64,000 bases of DNA, from contig CP168942.1 in assembly GCA_041871065.1 (NCBI GenBank), positions 2,140,501-2,204,500 of the forward strand, in the 5' to 3' direction. The notes under the pieces are model-generated. The model searched no databases. It was not told the DNA's origin and saw only the letters and a program-made list of their open reading frames with translations. Numbering within the stretch: the first letter of the stretch is position 1; each line of letters starts with the position of its first letter. Source of the stretch: Weissella confusa. GTDB taxonomy: Bacteria; Bacillota; Bacilli; Lactobacillales; Lactobacillaceae. Shown here piece by piece: positions 1 to 8,685 of this stretch. The position numbers and the translations under genes are program-made.

Positions 1-562
1 CTGCGCTAACTAGCCAATGCTTACCGCGCTTTTCAAGTTGCTGCTTTAGCCCTGGTTGTGACCACCAACGCAACCACGTATACATTTGGAACGTAAAGGG
101 CTGGAAGGATTCACCGGCGACAATTTTGCGTACCCAATCACCAACTTCGGAAGCTTGTTCCAAAAATTGCGTTTGGAGCACCGGCATCTTTTGCCAATTG
201 CCACCTAAACGTTGTGCAACACGCAACACTTGAAAGGCCGGCTTCTCGTGCGCCACAAAGCTCACGTACACACTGGCTGAATGACGTGCTGATTGCACGC
301 TCACCAAATCAACGTCCGGTTCAGTAACGCGGGCAGCGTTTTGCTGAATGAATTGTTGCCAAATACGCCGGCTCGCCACTTCTTCGTGATCCAAGAAGCT
401 AATCGTCACCTTCTGGTCCGCCTTCGGGTGCTGATATGGCTGATAGATATCCGCACGTGTATCCGTCACAGCGACACGAATCGCAAACCCTGCATCTTGG
501 TTACGCCCAAGTTTCACGCGTGGTGGCCGTATTTTCTTATAACTTGCGACTTTCTTCGCCAT
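1..562 (-). CDS. Hypothetical protein, C-terminus beyond the window
   Basis: An open frame runs from an ATG at 562 off the left edge of the window, giving about 187 residues with no stop. The start has an AGGAGG ribosome binding site that overlaps the stop codon of the upstream glycosylase gene, so the two were probably one operon. The N-terminus is basic (MAKKVASYKKIRPPR). The rest is soluble-looking, rich in Gln, Trp and Val, with no membrane segment, signal peptide or motif that I recognise. No function is proposed. The reading frame itself is well supported by length, ribosome binding site and codon use like its neighbours. Confidence 0.7.
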   Translation of the reverse strand, partial: MAKKVASYKKIRPPRVKLGRNQDAGFAIRVAVTDTRADIYQPYQHPKADQKVTISFLDHEEVASRRIWQQFIQQNAARVTEPDVDLVSVQSARHSASVYVSFVAHEKPAFQVLRVAQRLGGNWQKMPVLQTQFLEQASEVGDWVRKIVAGESFQPFTFQMYTWLRWWSQPGLKQQLEKRGKHWLVSA

Positions 563-571
563 AGCATCCTC

Positions 572-1234
572 CTAAAATTGTTCTAATAGCTTATCAGTTA
601 GATTGGCATCCTTGAGCCAGCTCGTCAAAAATTGCTCGCGATTACGCAAATACAACTTACCAAACTCATCAATTAAGGCGTGGAATTCACGAGCTTCATC
701 CGGCGTGAAATCAGAATTCATCATTACAACCTTTTGCACTTTTTCATACGTCAGCTTTTCAGGGCCACCCAAGAAATTCATCAGGCGACGTGAATAGGAA
801 TCCGCGATAAATTGGGCCCGACCAAAAATATAGACCAGCCACACATCAGCCGTCTCATTACCGATTCCTGACACAGCACGGATACGCTTACGTAGTGTTG
901 GTGTGTCGAGCTTTTGTAGTTCGCTCAAATCAAAGTCGTATTCCGCAAAGAATTGCAACGACGCACGCAAGTACTTGGCCTTGCTACGGTACAAACCAGC
1001 CTCAAAAATCAGTTGCTCCAACTCTTCCTGAGACATGGCCGTCAAAGTCGCTGGATCGAAATTCGTTTCGCGCCCAACCTTTTCAATAACCGGATCAACC
1101 GTCTTAGCAGAAGCATTTTGAATCAAAATACTCCCAACAATCGTTTCCATCCAGCGTTCAGCCGGCTACCAGCGTTGTGGTCCCATTTGATTATAAAGTT
1201 GTTGATACAACCCACGAATATCCAGCGTCTTCAT
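572..1234 (-). pseudogene. HhH-GPD (endonuclease III-like) DNA glycosylase interrupted by an amber codon
   Basis: The frame encodes a small endonuclease III-superfamily base-excision protein with the helix-hairpin-helix (AVSGIGNETAD) and a following IADSYSRR segment carrying the likely catalytic Asp. The Lys of bifunctional EndoIII and the Cys cluster ligands are absent. Translation from the natural ATG at 1234 runs 22 codons to MGPQRW and then meets TAG at 1166-1168, followed in frame by PAERWMETIVGSILIQNA. LAB homologues, as I recall them, read MGPQ.WWPA here, so the stop looks like a TGG to TAG change. The remaining 192 residues could only restart at ATG 1150, which lacks a good ribosome binding site. 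It is either a nonsense pseudogene or a sequencing error. Confidence 0.8.
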
Positions 1235-1261
1235 CTCTTAAATCTCACTTTTTCCAATAAT

Positions 1262-1290
1262 AAAAGGCTAGAGTTTAGACTCTAACCTTT
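1262..1290 (-). terminator. Terminator after the DUF975 gene
   Basis: Hairpin of about 12 pairs (AAAGG.TAGAGT stem, one mismatch) just downstream of the DUF975 stop on the minus strand, followed by a T-rich run. Confidence 0.65.
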
Positions 1291-1304
1291 TTACTTACTA
1301 TCTA

Positions 1305-2051
1305 TTATAGTTCATCATCTTCATCTGATGTTGATGCGGTGTACGTTGCACGGGCTCCGTAGCGACGTTCGCGCGTCAATTCAATGTAGAATTCTGCCAT
1401 CGTGGCGTTATAGTATGGCACAACATAAATAGCGGCCAAACCAAACGTCAAAGCAACCAAAATCCACCAACCGATAAAGCTCAATTGTAGCCAGAACAAG
1501 CGCAACTTGTATCCTGCCATCAATTCTTGTGAGCGTAGCAAGTATTCAGACAAGTTCGTAATTTCAACGCCTTGCTTGTGGTCTTCCGCATAGATCAACG
1601 GTGCTTGTGAATAGCTAAATGACTTGACGATTCCTGGGATAATCAATACCAACGTCCACAAGAATGTAAATAGGAAACGTAGCCCTAGCAATACCACAAC
1701 GTCGACAATCGTGCTGCGACCCCAGAACTTTAGTCCATCGGCAAATGGTTGCTCAGGCACTTCCTTGTTACGACCCCATTCAACGAATGCCCACATAGCG
1801 CCCAAACCAAAGACACCGAAAGCAATTTCACCAACCATGTTAGTTGTGAATAGGCGGAACAAAAATTGTAGTGATTCACCAAACGTCATCGTCGTTTGTG
1901 CAAATGACACCACTGGCGCTTGGTTCCCATCCCATACTGATGATAGAATCTGCCAAATGATTAAGAACATTGACAATTTAATTGAAACATTGAAGGCCGG
2001 CCCTTTTACCCGATTACGAGCACGTGCCTTCAGATCATAATTAGTTAGCAT
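1305..2051 (-). CDS. DUF975 family integral membrane protein
   Basis: This is a 248-residue multi-pass membrane protein of the DUF975 type seen in Firmicutes. The start at 2051 (MLTNYDLKARARNRVKG) is chosen over an upstream ATG at 2066 because AGGAAAAGG sits just before it. The Arg/Lys-rich N-terminal segment precedes hydrophobic stretches near residues 25-45, 65-90, 110-140 and 190-220. It ends in an acidic tail (TSDEDDEL). The family role is unknown. The gene is monocistronic between a tRNA-Gln operon and its own terminator. The family call is by overall pattern (LKARAR start, LIIPGIVKSFSYSQAPLI core). Confidence 0.75.
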   Translation of the reverse strand: MLTNYDLKARARNRVKGPAFNVSIKLSMFLIIWQILSSVWDGNQAPVVSFAQTTMTFGESLQFLFRLFTTNMVGEIAFGVFGLGAMWAFVEWGRNKEVPEQPFADGLKFWGRSTIVDVVVLLGLRFLFTFLWTLVLIIPGIVKSFSYSQAPLIYAEDHKQGVEITNLSEYLLRSQELMAGYKLRLFWLQLSFIGWWILVALTFGLAAIYVVPYYNATMAEFYIELTRERRYGARATYTASTSDEDDEL

Positions 2052-2128
2052 AACCCTTTTCCTCATATATAATCGTTTTTCACAATGTATAGTGTACCAT
2101 ATTCCGGCTTACCACTTCTCAGCGCAAC

Positions 2129-2158
2129 AAAAAAGACGATAAGCAAACGCCCATCGCC
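2129..2158 (-). terminator. Terminator of the tRNA-Gln operon
   Basis: Stem GGCGATGGGC/GCTTATCGTC (with G-U pairs) followed by TTTTTT, directly after tRNA-Gln on the minus strand. Confidence 0.7.
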
Positions 2159-2166
2159 TTCATTAG

Positions 2167-2238
2167 CTGGGATAGCTGGATTCGAACCAGCGATACACGG
2201 TACCAAAAACCGATGCCTTACCACTTGGCCATATCCCA
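2167..2238 (-). tRNA. tRNA-Gln (anticodon TTG)
   Basis: A 72-nt cloverleaf with acceptor TGGGATA/TATCCCA, discriminator G, anticodon loop TTTTGGT (TTG) and T-loop GGTTCGAATCC. CCA is not encoded. The sequence is identical to the copies at 2615-2686 and 7822-7893. It has its own promoter and terminator. Confidence 0.95.
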
Positions 2239-2258
2239 ATGATTTTTCAACAGAAAAT

Positions 2259-2287
2259 ATAATACAACCGCTTACAAAAAGTGTCAA
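2259..2287 (-). promoter_or_regulatory. Sigma-A promoter of the single tRNA-Gln
   Basis: On the minus strand a perfect -35 TTGACA (2282-2287) is separated by 17 bp from -10 TATTAT (2259-2264), about 20 bp upstream of the tRNA 5' end. Confidence 0.85.
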
Positions 2288-2309
2288 GCATTAGAGCATA
2301 AAGAAACGG

Positions 2310-2413
2310 TTTTCTTGCAGAACAAGAAAATTGGTTGCCCGGAGATAAGACAGAAAAATCTCTGTACGCTGTAAGCGTGCGGAATTTTTTAGGCTTATCG
2401 CAGTGGCGACCAA
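2310..2413. ncRNA. Structured repeat unit B (possible small RNA)
   Basis: Read on the minus strand this unit has an outer stem TTGGT.GCC/GGC.ACCAA, then GATAAG/CTTATC, an A/T stem, an ACGCT-GTA-AGCGT hairpin inside, and a following TTTTCTTG/CAAGAAAA hairpin. Unit A at 2452-2550 has the same plan with different bases that still pair. No long reading frame is present. The transcribed strand is not certain: the flanking tRNAs are on the minus strand and the fold is nearly symmetric. It does not match an RNA family that I recognise. It could also be a non-transcribed palindromic repeat. Confidence 0.5.
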
Positions 2414-2451
2414 AGTTTCGTCAGGCGTTTAAACAGAGCATAGAGAAATGT

Positions 2452-2550
2452 TTTTCTCGCAAAGCGAGAAAATCGGCTACCCGGAGATAAGACGAAATAA
2501 TCTCTGTACGCTGCAAGCGTGCGGAATTATTTTGACTTATCGCAGCCGAT
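2452..2550. ncRNA. Structured repeat unit A (possible small RNA)
   Basis: Homologous to unit B, with outer stem ATCGGCT/AGCCGAT, shared GATAAG/CTTATC, an AAATAAT/ATTATTT stem where unit B has AAAAAT/ATTTTT, the shared ACGCTTGCAGCGT hairpin, and a TTTTCTCGC/GCGAGAAAA hairpin where unit B has TTTTCTTG/CAAGAAAA. The shared block TCTCTGTACGCTG.AAGCGTG is nearly invariant. It lies between the terminator of the Tyr-Gln tRNA operon and unit B. Confidence 0.5.
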
Positions 2551-2572
2551 CTTAAAACAAGCAATTATGCAC

Positions 2573-2605
2573 AAAAAAAGCCGGCAAGCGTATTCGCTCA
2601 CCGAC
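2573..2605 (-). terminator. Terminator of the tRNA-Tyr-Gln operon
   Basis: Stem GTCGGTGAGCG/CGCTTGCCGGC with loop AATA and then TTTTTTT on the minus strand. A near copy follows the plus-strand Tyr-Gln operon at 7903. Confidence 0.85.
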
Positions 2606-2614
2606 TTCCATCAG

Positions 2615-2686
2615 CTGGGATAGCTGGATTCGAACCAGCGATACACGGTACCAAAAACCGATGCCTTACCACTTGGCCATATCCCA
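2615..2686 (-). tRNA. tRNA-Gln (anticodon TTG), second copy
   Basis: Identical 72-nt sequence to the other two Gln copies. It is 9 nt downstream of tRNA-Tyr on the same strand, with a terminator following, so the two are cotranscribed. Confidence 0.95.
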
Positions 2687-2695
2687 ATGATGCGA

Positions 2696-2778
2696 TGGGG
2701 GCTATAGGATTCGAACCTATGAACCCGAAGGAATGGATTTACAGTCCACCGCGTTTGACCAGACTTCGCTAAACCCCC
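2696..2778 (-). tRNA. tRNA-Tyr (anticodon GTA)
   Basis: An 83-nt type II tRNA with acceptor GGGGGTT/AGCCCCC, discriminator A, anticodon loop CTGTAAA (GTA), a long variable arm (CCATTCCTTCGGGTT) and T-loop GGTTCGAATCC. The sequence is identical to the plus-strand copy at 7731-7813. Confidence 0.95.
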
Positions 2779-2792
2779 GCAACAACTTTTAT

Positions 2793-2821
2793 ATAATACC
2801 AATTATTTCAAACCTTGGCAA
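2793..2821 (-). promoter_or_regulatory. Promoter of the minus-strand tRNA-Tyr-Gln operon
   Basis: -35 TTGCCA (2816-2821), 17-bp spacer, -10 TATTAT (2793-2798) on the minus strand, ending about 15 bp before tRNA-Tyr. Confidence 0.8.
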
Positions 2822-2877
2822 CCCCTTTTTTGAAATTAATTGATTTTTAGTTGTCGCAACTCAAATTAAGACCGTTT

Positions 2878-3414
2878 TTATCGGTTCTTTCGTTGATAAT
2901 TTTCGTCGAAGTATCGACCCTCACGGATATCCTCAGGCATACCATTATATGGTGCTTGCGAGATGACATCTTCGTTGTTCAATCCTGCATCCCCAACGTA
3001 GGTAATTGATGCAAATTCAGGTACAACCAACTTTGGATAAGTGTCGTACTTCTCGCGGGCCTCTTCCATCACGTCAATGTGTTCATTTTGGAAGGTTACC
3101 GTAATTTCAGGGTGCTCTTCAACCCACTTTGGGAAGAAAATCGTTCCGTGCAACTTGTTTTCGTTTGGCATGAAATCCAATGCAACATCTGTCCCAGTTG
3201 GTTCCGTCCATGTAATCTTGTATACGCCTTCAGTGAGCATCACGATATCAGCTTCTTGATCCTTCACCCAACGTCCGGCAACCATGCCACCGTGGATGCG
3301 GTAATCAACCGTGTGATCATTCTTAGCGTACCATTCGTATTCCCACCCATTGTCATAAGTGTAAATAAAGTGGGTACCCAAAAAATCATCCAATGTCTTA
3401 AATGTCTTTGTCAT
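2878..3414 (-). CDS. padC: Phenolic acid decarboxylase
   Basis: A cytosolic, cofactor-free enzyme that decarboxylates p-coumaric, ferulic and caffeic acids to vinyl phenols, a detoxification step in plant-associated LAB. The 178-residue length equals the Lactobacillus plantarum enzyme. From the ATG at 3414 the residues known to matter in that enzyme fall exactly in place: Tyr18 and Tyr20 ([15 protein letters not shown]), Arg48 (GGMVAGRW) and Glu71 ([10 protein letters not shown]). The start is set by AAAGGAG eight bases upstream; an upstream in-frame ATG at 3432 would place that site inside the gene. No padR-type repressor gene is adjacent. Confidence 0.95.
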   Translation of the reverse strand: MTKTFKTLDDFLGTHFIYTYDNGWEYEWYAKNDHTVDYRIHGGMVAGRWVKDQEADIVMLTEGVYKITWTEPTGTDVALDFMPNENKLHGTIFFPKWVEEHPEITVTFQNEHIDVMEEAREKYDTYPKLVVPEFASITYVGDAGLNNEDVISQAPYNGMPEDIREGRYFDENYQRKNR

Positions 3415-3507
3415 ATCAAATGCTCCTTTCATTGCGTTGTATGAGTTCTACACTTTCAATGTTAGGCCTGATGACAATAGTTTTCTGGTGGGATTTTTCA
3501 TCCAAAT

Positions 3508-3533
3508 AAAAAGACACGCGATAGGCGTGCCTT
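3508..3533 (-). terminator. Terminator of the MFS exporter gene
   Basis: Minus-strand stem AGGCACGC/GCGTGTCT followed by TTTTTAT. Confidence 0.75.
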
Positions 3534-3541
3534 AAAACTTA

Positions 3542-5090
3542 TTATTGTTGCTTACGTTCACGCATGAACACAGCTGCACCGATTGCACCGATAAAGACCG
3601 TAATCGCAGCCGTCACACCGACAGCTGCCATTCCCTTATCATACGCGTTCAACACAACTTGTTGGAAAGCGTGTGCAAATGGGGCGTGTGATAGACGGTC
3701 GCTAAATGCCACGGCGTGACCTGAGAACGGACCAGCTTCAACCAAGGCCTTGTGCAAACCAGTTGCAGCTGCTTCAGGCATCTTCACTGAATCCAAGTGC
3801 GCATTCAAGTACTTTTCGTAGTGGTTCGTTTGCGTCAAACCAAGCATAACGACACCAAATGAGACACCGAATTGACGGAAGACATTCAACAAGCCAGCTG
3901 CCATTCCCATTTCTTGCGGTGCGACACCTTCAAGACCAGCTGTATTCAACATTGGGTTAACGATGGCATTCGTAATACCCATCAAAATCATGGCTGGTAC
4001 CAAGTCGATGAATGCAAGCTTCGTTGTCATGGCATTTGCCAACAACAAGAAACCAATTCCACCAAGCAACAATGCACCTGACATCATCCACTTCTTTGAG
4101 TACTTGTTACCCAAAATACCAGTCACTGGTCCCAAAACAAGTGACCAAATTGAAATCACCAATTGGCGCAAACCAGTTTGGAAGGCTGTGTAGCCCATGT
4201 AATTTTGCATCAAGCCCGTCAAGTAAGCGTTGATAGCATATAACACCAGCTCCCAATGTGAAGGCCACGATAACAGCTCCCACAAAGTTAATGCTCTTGA
4301 ACATCTTCAAGTTCATCATTGGTGTCTTAACCTTCAACTCAACCAAGGAAAAGATAACCGCTAACACGAACCCTGCAATCAACCAGCCGGCGATGCGCAT
4401 ATCAGTCCAAGCCCAGTGGACGTTGGTTTCCTTTTGAATCAAACCGTAAACCGCTGAGAACAAAGCTGCAGCAGACAACAACATACCCAAGAAGTCGATT
4501 GATTGACCCTTACCGTAACTTGGCGTCTCCTTAACGTTGATCCAAGTCATAATAACTGCCACGATCCCCACTGGGACGTTGATATAGAAGATTGAAGGCC
4601 ATCCAAACGCTTCAACTAGCCAACCACCAACAAGTGGTCCAGAAGCCGTTGAAAGCCCGATAACAGACCCTAGAATTCCCAAGGCTGTACCACGTTCACG
4701 TCCCTCAAAGTTCGATGCAACCAAGGCCATCGCCAATGACATCAAACCAGATCCTCCAATGGCTTGGACACCACGACCGATATCCAACACCAACAATGAT
4801 GAGGCCATTCCGTTAATCGCTGACGCAATTACGAAAACAAACATGCTGGCAATGAAAATCTTCTTACGTCCAAACATGTCACCTAACTTTGAGACAATCA
4901 ACAACATGACCGCAAACACAATCGTGTAAGCATTCAATACCCATTGCAAGTTATTGAATGTCGTCTTGAAATCAATCGCCATCGTTGGCAACGCCACGTT
5001 CACAACCGTCACATCCAAAAGTGCCATGAAGACACCCAAAGACATAGCTGCCAAGGCGAGCCACTTCTTGTATGACTTTTCTTCTGTCAT
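3542..5090 (-). pseudogene. DHA2-family MFS multidrug exporter, split by a frameshift
   Basis: Two overlapping frames together encode a 14-helix-type EmrB/QacA drug:proton antiporter. The N-terminal part carries the family motifs LGVFMALLDVTVVNVALPTM and KLGDMFGRKK and runs in frame to TLGAGV near 4243. The continuation YAINAYLTGLMQNYMGYTAF is in another frame and ends normally with MRERKQQ. The junction reads GGTGTTATATGCT where GGTGTTTATGCT would keep the frame, so one extra base (about 4241) explains the break. It is a degraded gene or a base-calling error. The start is ATG 5090 (MTEEKSYKK) or GTG 5099. No TetR-type regulator lies nearby. Confidence 0.85.
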
Positions 5091-5160
5091 TTTATTCACC
5101 GTTCCTATTTTTTCGACAAGAATTGATTATAGACTCATTTGCTTACTTTTCCAATGCAAA

Positions 5161-5192
5161 AAGACGTCTAACTCAAATGAGTTAGACGTCTT
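5161..5192 (-). terminator. Terminator of dtpT
   Basis: Perfect 14-bp stem AAGACGTCTAACTC/GAGTTAGACGTCTT with loop AAAT, flanked by A and T runs. It lies between dtpT and the MFS gene start. Confidence 0.85.
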
Positions 5193-5200
5193 CTAATTAA

Positions 5201-6646
5201 CTATTTAACACCCGCCATCAGGCTCTTGATACGTGGTACTAAGAATACCAAGACAATACCAAGAACAACTGAAGCGATTCCGAACCAAGCAAAGTAAGCA
5301 ACTTCGTTCTTAGGGTTGTACAACGTTACCAATTGGGCGTTCAATGCTGAACCAGCTGATGAAGCCAAGAACCACATTGACATCATTTGTGACATAAATG
5401 CCTTCGGTGCCAACTTAGTCGTAACTGACAATCCAACTGGAGAAATCAACATTTCACCAACGATAACCAAGGCCCATGAGCCAACCAACCAAAGTGGTGA
5501 AACCTTACCGGCCGTTCCAAACAACGTTCCAGGCAAAGCCATCAACAAGAATGATGCTCCAGCGAACATCAAACCAATTGCGAACTTCATTGGTGATGAA
5601 GGTTGGTTCTTTGTCCACTTAACCCACAACCAAGCGAAGAATGGCGTGTAAAGCATGATGAACAATGGGTTCAATGATTGGAACCATGAAGCTGGGAACC
5701 ATGACGTATCAACACGCTCTGCGGCGAACGTTGCCAAAACGATTGATCCTTGCTCTTCGATAGCCCAGAACAATACAGCAGCCAAGAACAATGGAATGTA
5801 TGAGATAACGCGTGAACGCTCTTCCTTGTTAACCTTAGCTGACGTAATCATCAACGTGAAGTATCCGATTGGCAACAAGATTGCGACAATCGTCAACAAG
5901 TTAACGAAGTTTTGCAATTGCGTCCAGCCCATCAAGACCATCAATACGATAACCAAAGCAAAGGCGACAACACCCAAGACGATCTTCGTTACCAAAGGCT
6001 TAACTTCCTCTGGTTGCAATGGATCTGGTGCGTACAATGAATCCTTTGACAAGTGCTTACCGCCAAAGTGGAATTGGATCAAACCGAAGAACATTCCGAT
6101 GGCAGCCAATGAGAATGCCAAGTGGAAGCCGGCTTGCTCTTGCGTCCAACCAACCAACAATGGGGCAATAAATGAACCCAAGTTGATACCGAAGACGAAG
6201 ATTGAGAACCCAGCATCTCGTGCTGAATCGCCGTCCTTATAAAGTGATCCAACCAATGATGAAACGTTTGGCTTCAACAAACCAGTTCCCATCACGATCA
6301 AGACCATTGAGGCGAACATCGCTGGCGCGCCAAATGGCAAAGCCAATGCGATGTGTCCGAACATGATCAACACACCACCCCAGAAGACGGTGCGACGTTG
6401 ACCCATCAAACGGTCAGCGATAAATCCACCAACAACACCTGACAAGTAAACCATTGAGGCGTAGATGGCCATGATTGATGCGGCAGTTGCCTTGGTAACG
6501 TTAAGGTCGCCAGTGGCAATCAAATGCCACATGTAGTAAAGCAAGATGGCCTTCATACCATAGTAACTGAAACGCTCCCACATTTCGGTCATAAACAAAG
6601 TTTGTAGACCGCGTGGTTGTCCCAGGAATTTCTTTTCTGATTCCAT
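5201..6646 (-). CDS. dtpT: Di-/tripeptide:proton symporter DtpT (POT family)
   Basis: Membrane importer of di- and tripeptides driven by the proton gradient, supplying amino acids to LAB that degrade protein. The 481-residue protein shows the family signature [20 protein letters not shown] near residue 20 (ExxERFxYYG), the [12 protein letters not shown] loop after helix 2, and [19 protein letters not shown] around residue 150. About 14 hydrophobic segments are visible. The start ATG at 6646 has AAGGAGC seven bases upstream. Transcription is monocistronic, with a strong terminator after the stop. Confidence 0.95.
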   Translation of the reverse strand: MESEKKFLGQPRGLQTLFMTEMWERFSYYGMKAILLYYMWHLIATGDLNVTKATAASIMAIYASMVYLSGVVGGFIADRLMGQRRTVFWGGVLIMFGHIALALPFGAPAMFASMVLIVMGTGLLKPNVSSLVGSLYKDGDSARDAGFSIFVFGINLGSFIAPLLVGWTQEQAGFHLAFSLAAIGMFFGLIQFHFGGKHLSKDSLYAPDPLQPEEVKPLVTKIVLGVVAFALVIVLMVLMGWTQLQNFVNLLTIVAILLPIGYFTLMITSAKVNKEERSRVISYIPLFLAAVLFWAIEEQGSIVLATFAAERVDTSWFPASWFQSLNPLFIMLYTPFFAWLWVKWTKNQPSSPMKFAIGLMFAGASFLLMALPGTLFGTAGKVSPLWLVGSWALVIVGEMLISPVGLSVTTKLAPKAFMSQMMSMWFLASSAGSALNAQLVTLYNPKNEVAYFAWFGIASVVLGIVLVFLVPRIKSLMAGVK

Positions 6647-6807
6647 TGAGAAAAGCTCCTTACAAATTATATATTTGGTTTTTAGAGTACTAAAAATAAC
6701 TTATTCATTAGAAAATACTTATTAAGTTTACCGGAATTTCTTCATTATCACAAGAAGTTCAAAGAATTACAATTTACTTTTTCCAACAATATGCGTTGCG
6801 AATTTGG

Positions 6808-6813
6808 TACAAT
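6808..6813 (+). promoter_or_regulatory. Extended -10 upstream of the metallophosphoesterase gene
   Basis: TTGGTACAAT contains a TACAAT hexamer, 33 bp before the start codon. No good -35 element is evident. Confidence 0.4.
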
Positions 6814-6845
6814 TACTGTCATAACGGCGTCAGAAAGGCATTATC

Positions 6846-7670
6846 ATGGTCAAGATAGCAGTCACAAGTGATAATCACTTCGACATCAATAAGCAGGATT
6901 ATCAAGAAATCCTTGCACAACAATCACAATATATTAATCATATTAACCCAGATTATTACTTAATTACTGGCGATTTATTTAACGATTTTAAGAAAACAAT
7001 GGCATATGTGAGCGATTTACAACAAAACGTCGGGGCAACCAAAGTTTTGTTCATCGCTGGTAACCACGACATGGGCCGTGGCACGTCCTTTGAAGAACTC
7101 GAGTCACCGGTTAATGAACATTACCTACATAATAAGTACATTGATATCCCCGGAACAGATTGGCGCATTATTGGTCACAATGGCTGGTACGATTATTTAT
7201 TCGCTGAAGGCATCGACCCTGAGGAAGTCGCAACGTTCCGTCGTGGCTTCTACTATGACCGTATCATTGAGCAACCCATGTCCGATCCAGAACGTATGGA
7301 CTTGGGCTTGGCACAAATGAAGGTTCTATTAGATGATGCGAAAGCGGCTAATAAGCAAGTCATCTTCATGACCCACTTCGCCCCAATCGGTGATGAATTG
7401 ATTTATCCAGATGGCGATCGTCGTTGGCGTATGGTCAACGGCGTCCTTGGTTCACCACGTACCGGTGAATTATTGGAATCGTATGACAATGTAAAGCACG
7501 TTTTCTATGGTCACATTCACGTGACGGTTCCACCACGCGAGCGAAACGGTGTGACGTACTACAATACCAGCGTTGGTTATAAACGTCGTCGCCTGCAAGA
7601 ATGGACGGCGGATAACTACTTGGACGCATGGAAAAATAAAGTTCAACAAATAGTGTTGACATCTATATAA
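6846..7670 (+). CDS. Calcineurin-like metallophosphoesterase
   Basis: A 274-residue cytosolic phosphoesterase with the complete metal-binding set of the superfamily in order: SDNHFD near residue 8, TGDLFND near 40, AGNHDMG near 72, MTHFAP near 177 and YGHIHVTVPP near 222. The substrate cannot be told from sequence. The start is preceded by AGAAAGG. The end of the frame overlaps the promoter of the following tRNA-Tyr-Gln operon (TTGACA at 7656). Confidence 0.85.
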   Translation: MVKIAVTSDNHFDINKQDYQEILAQQSQYINHINPDYYLITGDLFNDFKKTMAYVSDLQQNVGATKVLFIAGNHDMGRGTSFEELESPVNEHYLHNKYIDIPGTDWRIIGHNGWYDYLFAEGIDPEEVATFRRGFYYDRIIEQPMSDPERMDLGLAQMKVLLDDAKAANKQVIFMTHFAPIGDELIYPDGDRRWRMVNGVLGSPRTGELLESYDNVKHVFYGHIHVTVPPRERNGVTYYNTSVGYKRRRLQEWTADNYLDAWKNKVQQIVLTSI

Positions 7671-7684
7671 ATGTTCTGTATAGT
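7656..7684 (+). promoter_or_regulatory. Promoter of the plus-strand tRNA-Tyr-Gln operon
   Basis: -35 TTGACA (7656-7661), 17-bp spacer, -10 TATAGT (7679-7684). The -35 lies within the last codons of the phosphoesterase gene. Confidence 0.85.
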
Positions 7685-7730
7685 ATATATTCGTTGAGGC
7701 GGTGATAAATCGCTAAGGCGTTTATATGAT

Positions 7731-7813
7731 GGGGGTTTAGCGAAGTCTGGTCAAACGCGGTGGACTGTAAATCCATTCCTTCGGGTTCATAGGTTCGAAT
7801 CCTATAGCCCCCA
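7731..7813 (+). tRNA. tRNA-Tyr (anticodon GTA), second copy
   Basis: 83 nt, identical to the minus-strand copy at 2696-2778, with the GTA anticodon and a long variable arm. Confidence 0.95.
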
Positions 7814-7821
7814 TTTATTAT

Positions 7822-7893
7822 TGGGATATGGCCAAGTGGTAAGGCATCGGTTTTTGGTACCGTGTATCGCTGGTTCGAATCCAGCTATCCCAG
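7822..7893 (+). tRNA. tRNA-Gln (anticodon TTG), third copy
   Basis: 72 nt, identical to the two minus-strand copies, 8 nt after tRNA-Tyr. Confidence 0.95.
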
Positions 7894-7902
7894 CTAAACG
7901 AA

Positions 7903-7934
7903 GTCGATGAGCGATTACGCTTGTCGGCTTTTTT
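7903..7934 (+). terminator. Terminator of the plus-strand tRNA operon
   Basis: Stem GTCGATGAGCG/CGCTTGTCGGC, loop ATTA, then TTTTTT. It is clearly related to the terminator at 2573-2605. Confidence 0.85.
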
Positions 7935-8034
7935 GTTGTCTTCAGATCCAATTAAATGCCACAAATTTCATATAAGTCCTGTTTTTCGAACTCATTTTCC
8001 TGTACAATGATAAGCGTTCTGCAAAGGAGGCTAT

Positions 8035-8685
8035 ATGAAAATTAAGTGGGCCATCATTACCCTACTATCGCTAACTGCTGTCGCAGCCGTTAGCTACTGG
8101 GGCTTTGATGCATTCAACGACAACAAAACCTACCAGCGCAATATGCAATCTGCTCGTGAAGCAGTTGCTGCTCATGAGTGGTCTGACGCGGCGATTTACT
8201 ACACCGCTGCTCGCAAGGTGCGTGTTTCAATCGAGAATCGTACCGCACTTGAACAACTGAAGTACCTTGAGCATGCTGATAAAGAAATCAAAGCCAACAA
8301 CTGGCCTTCTGCCCTCAACCTCTACCAACGCGTTTTAGAAACTAACGACGGGGTTGATCTGCTAAACAAGGCAGCCAAGAGTGGCGAAACATACGTCAAA
8401 GCGCTAAAGTCAGCTGATGAAAATTCCGCCACGGCATCATCATTGCAACAGGCATTGGATAAAAAGGCGTCAGAATTGGCGCAAGTCCAATCTGCTGCCA
8501 GCGATTCTGTCAAAGCCGCCCAGGATTCCGCTAAACGCGCCATCTCAGCTGCTAACAGCAGTGCGGCCAAATCATCTTCTAGCCAATCTACTAAATCCGA
8601 TACCAAGACATCCAAGGTTGACGAGAAGAATAAAGATAACAAAGACAATAAGAACGAAAGCTCAAAAAACTCCGAAGGCGATTAA
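8035..8685 (+). CDS. Membrane-anchored Ala/Ser-rich protein of unknown function
   Basis: 216 residues. A single hydrophobic segment at about residues 5-22 (WAIITLLSLTAVAAVSYWGF) acts as anchor or uncleaved signal. Residues 35-125 look alpha-helical with TPR-like spacing (SAREAVAAHEWSDAAIYYTA, ALNLYQRVLE), followed by a coiled-coil-like Ala/Gln/Lys stretch and a low-complexity tail rich in Ser, Lys, Asp and Asn. It is probably exported to the outer face with the tail in the wall, but the function is unknown. The start has AAAGGAGG upstream. A terminator begins inside the last codons. Confidence 0.7.
   Translation: MKIKWAIITLLSLTAVAAVSYWGFDAFNDNKTYQRNMQSAREAVAAHEWSDAAIYYTAARKVRVSIENRTALEQLKYLEHADKEIKANNWPSALNLYQRVLETNDGVDLLNKAAKSGETYVKALKSADENSATASSLQQALDKKASELAQVQSAASDSVKAAQDSAKRAISAANSSAAKSSSSQSTKSDTKTSKVDEKNKDNKDNKNESSKNSEGD

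Noticed and set aside
2063..2294. Short open frames over tRNA-Gln at 2167-2238
   Set aside because: They are translations of the tRNA gene and its flanks.
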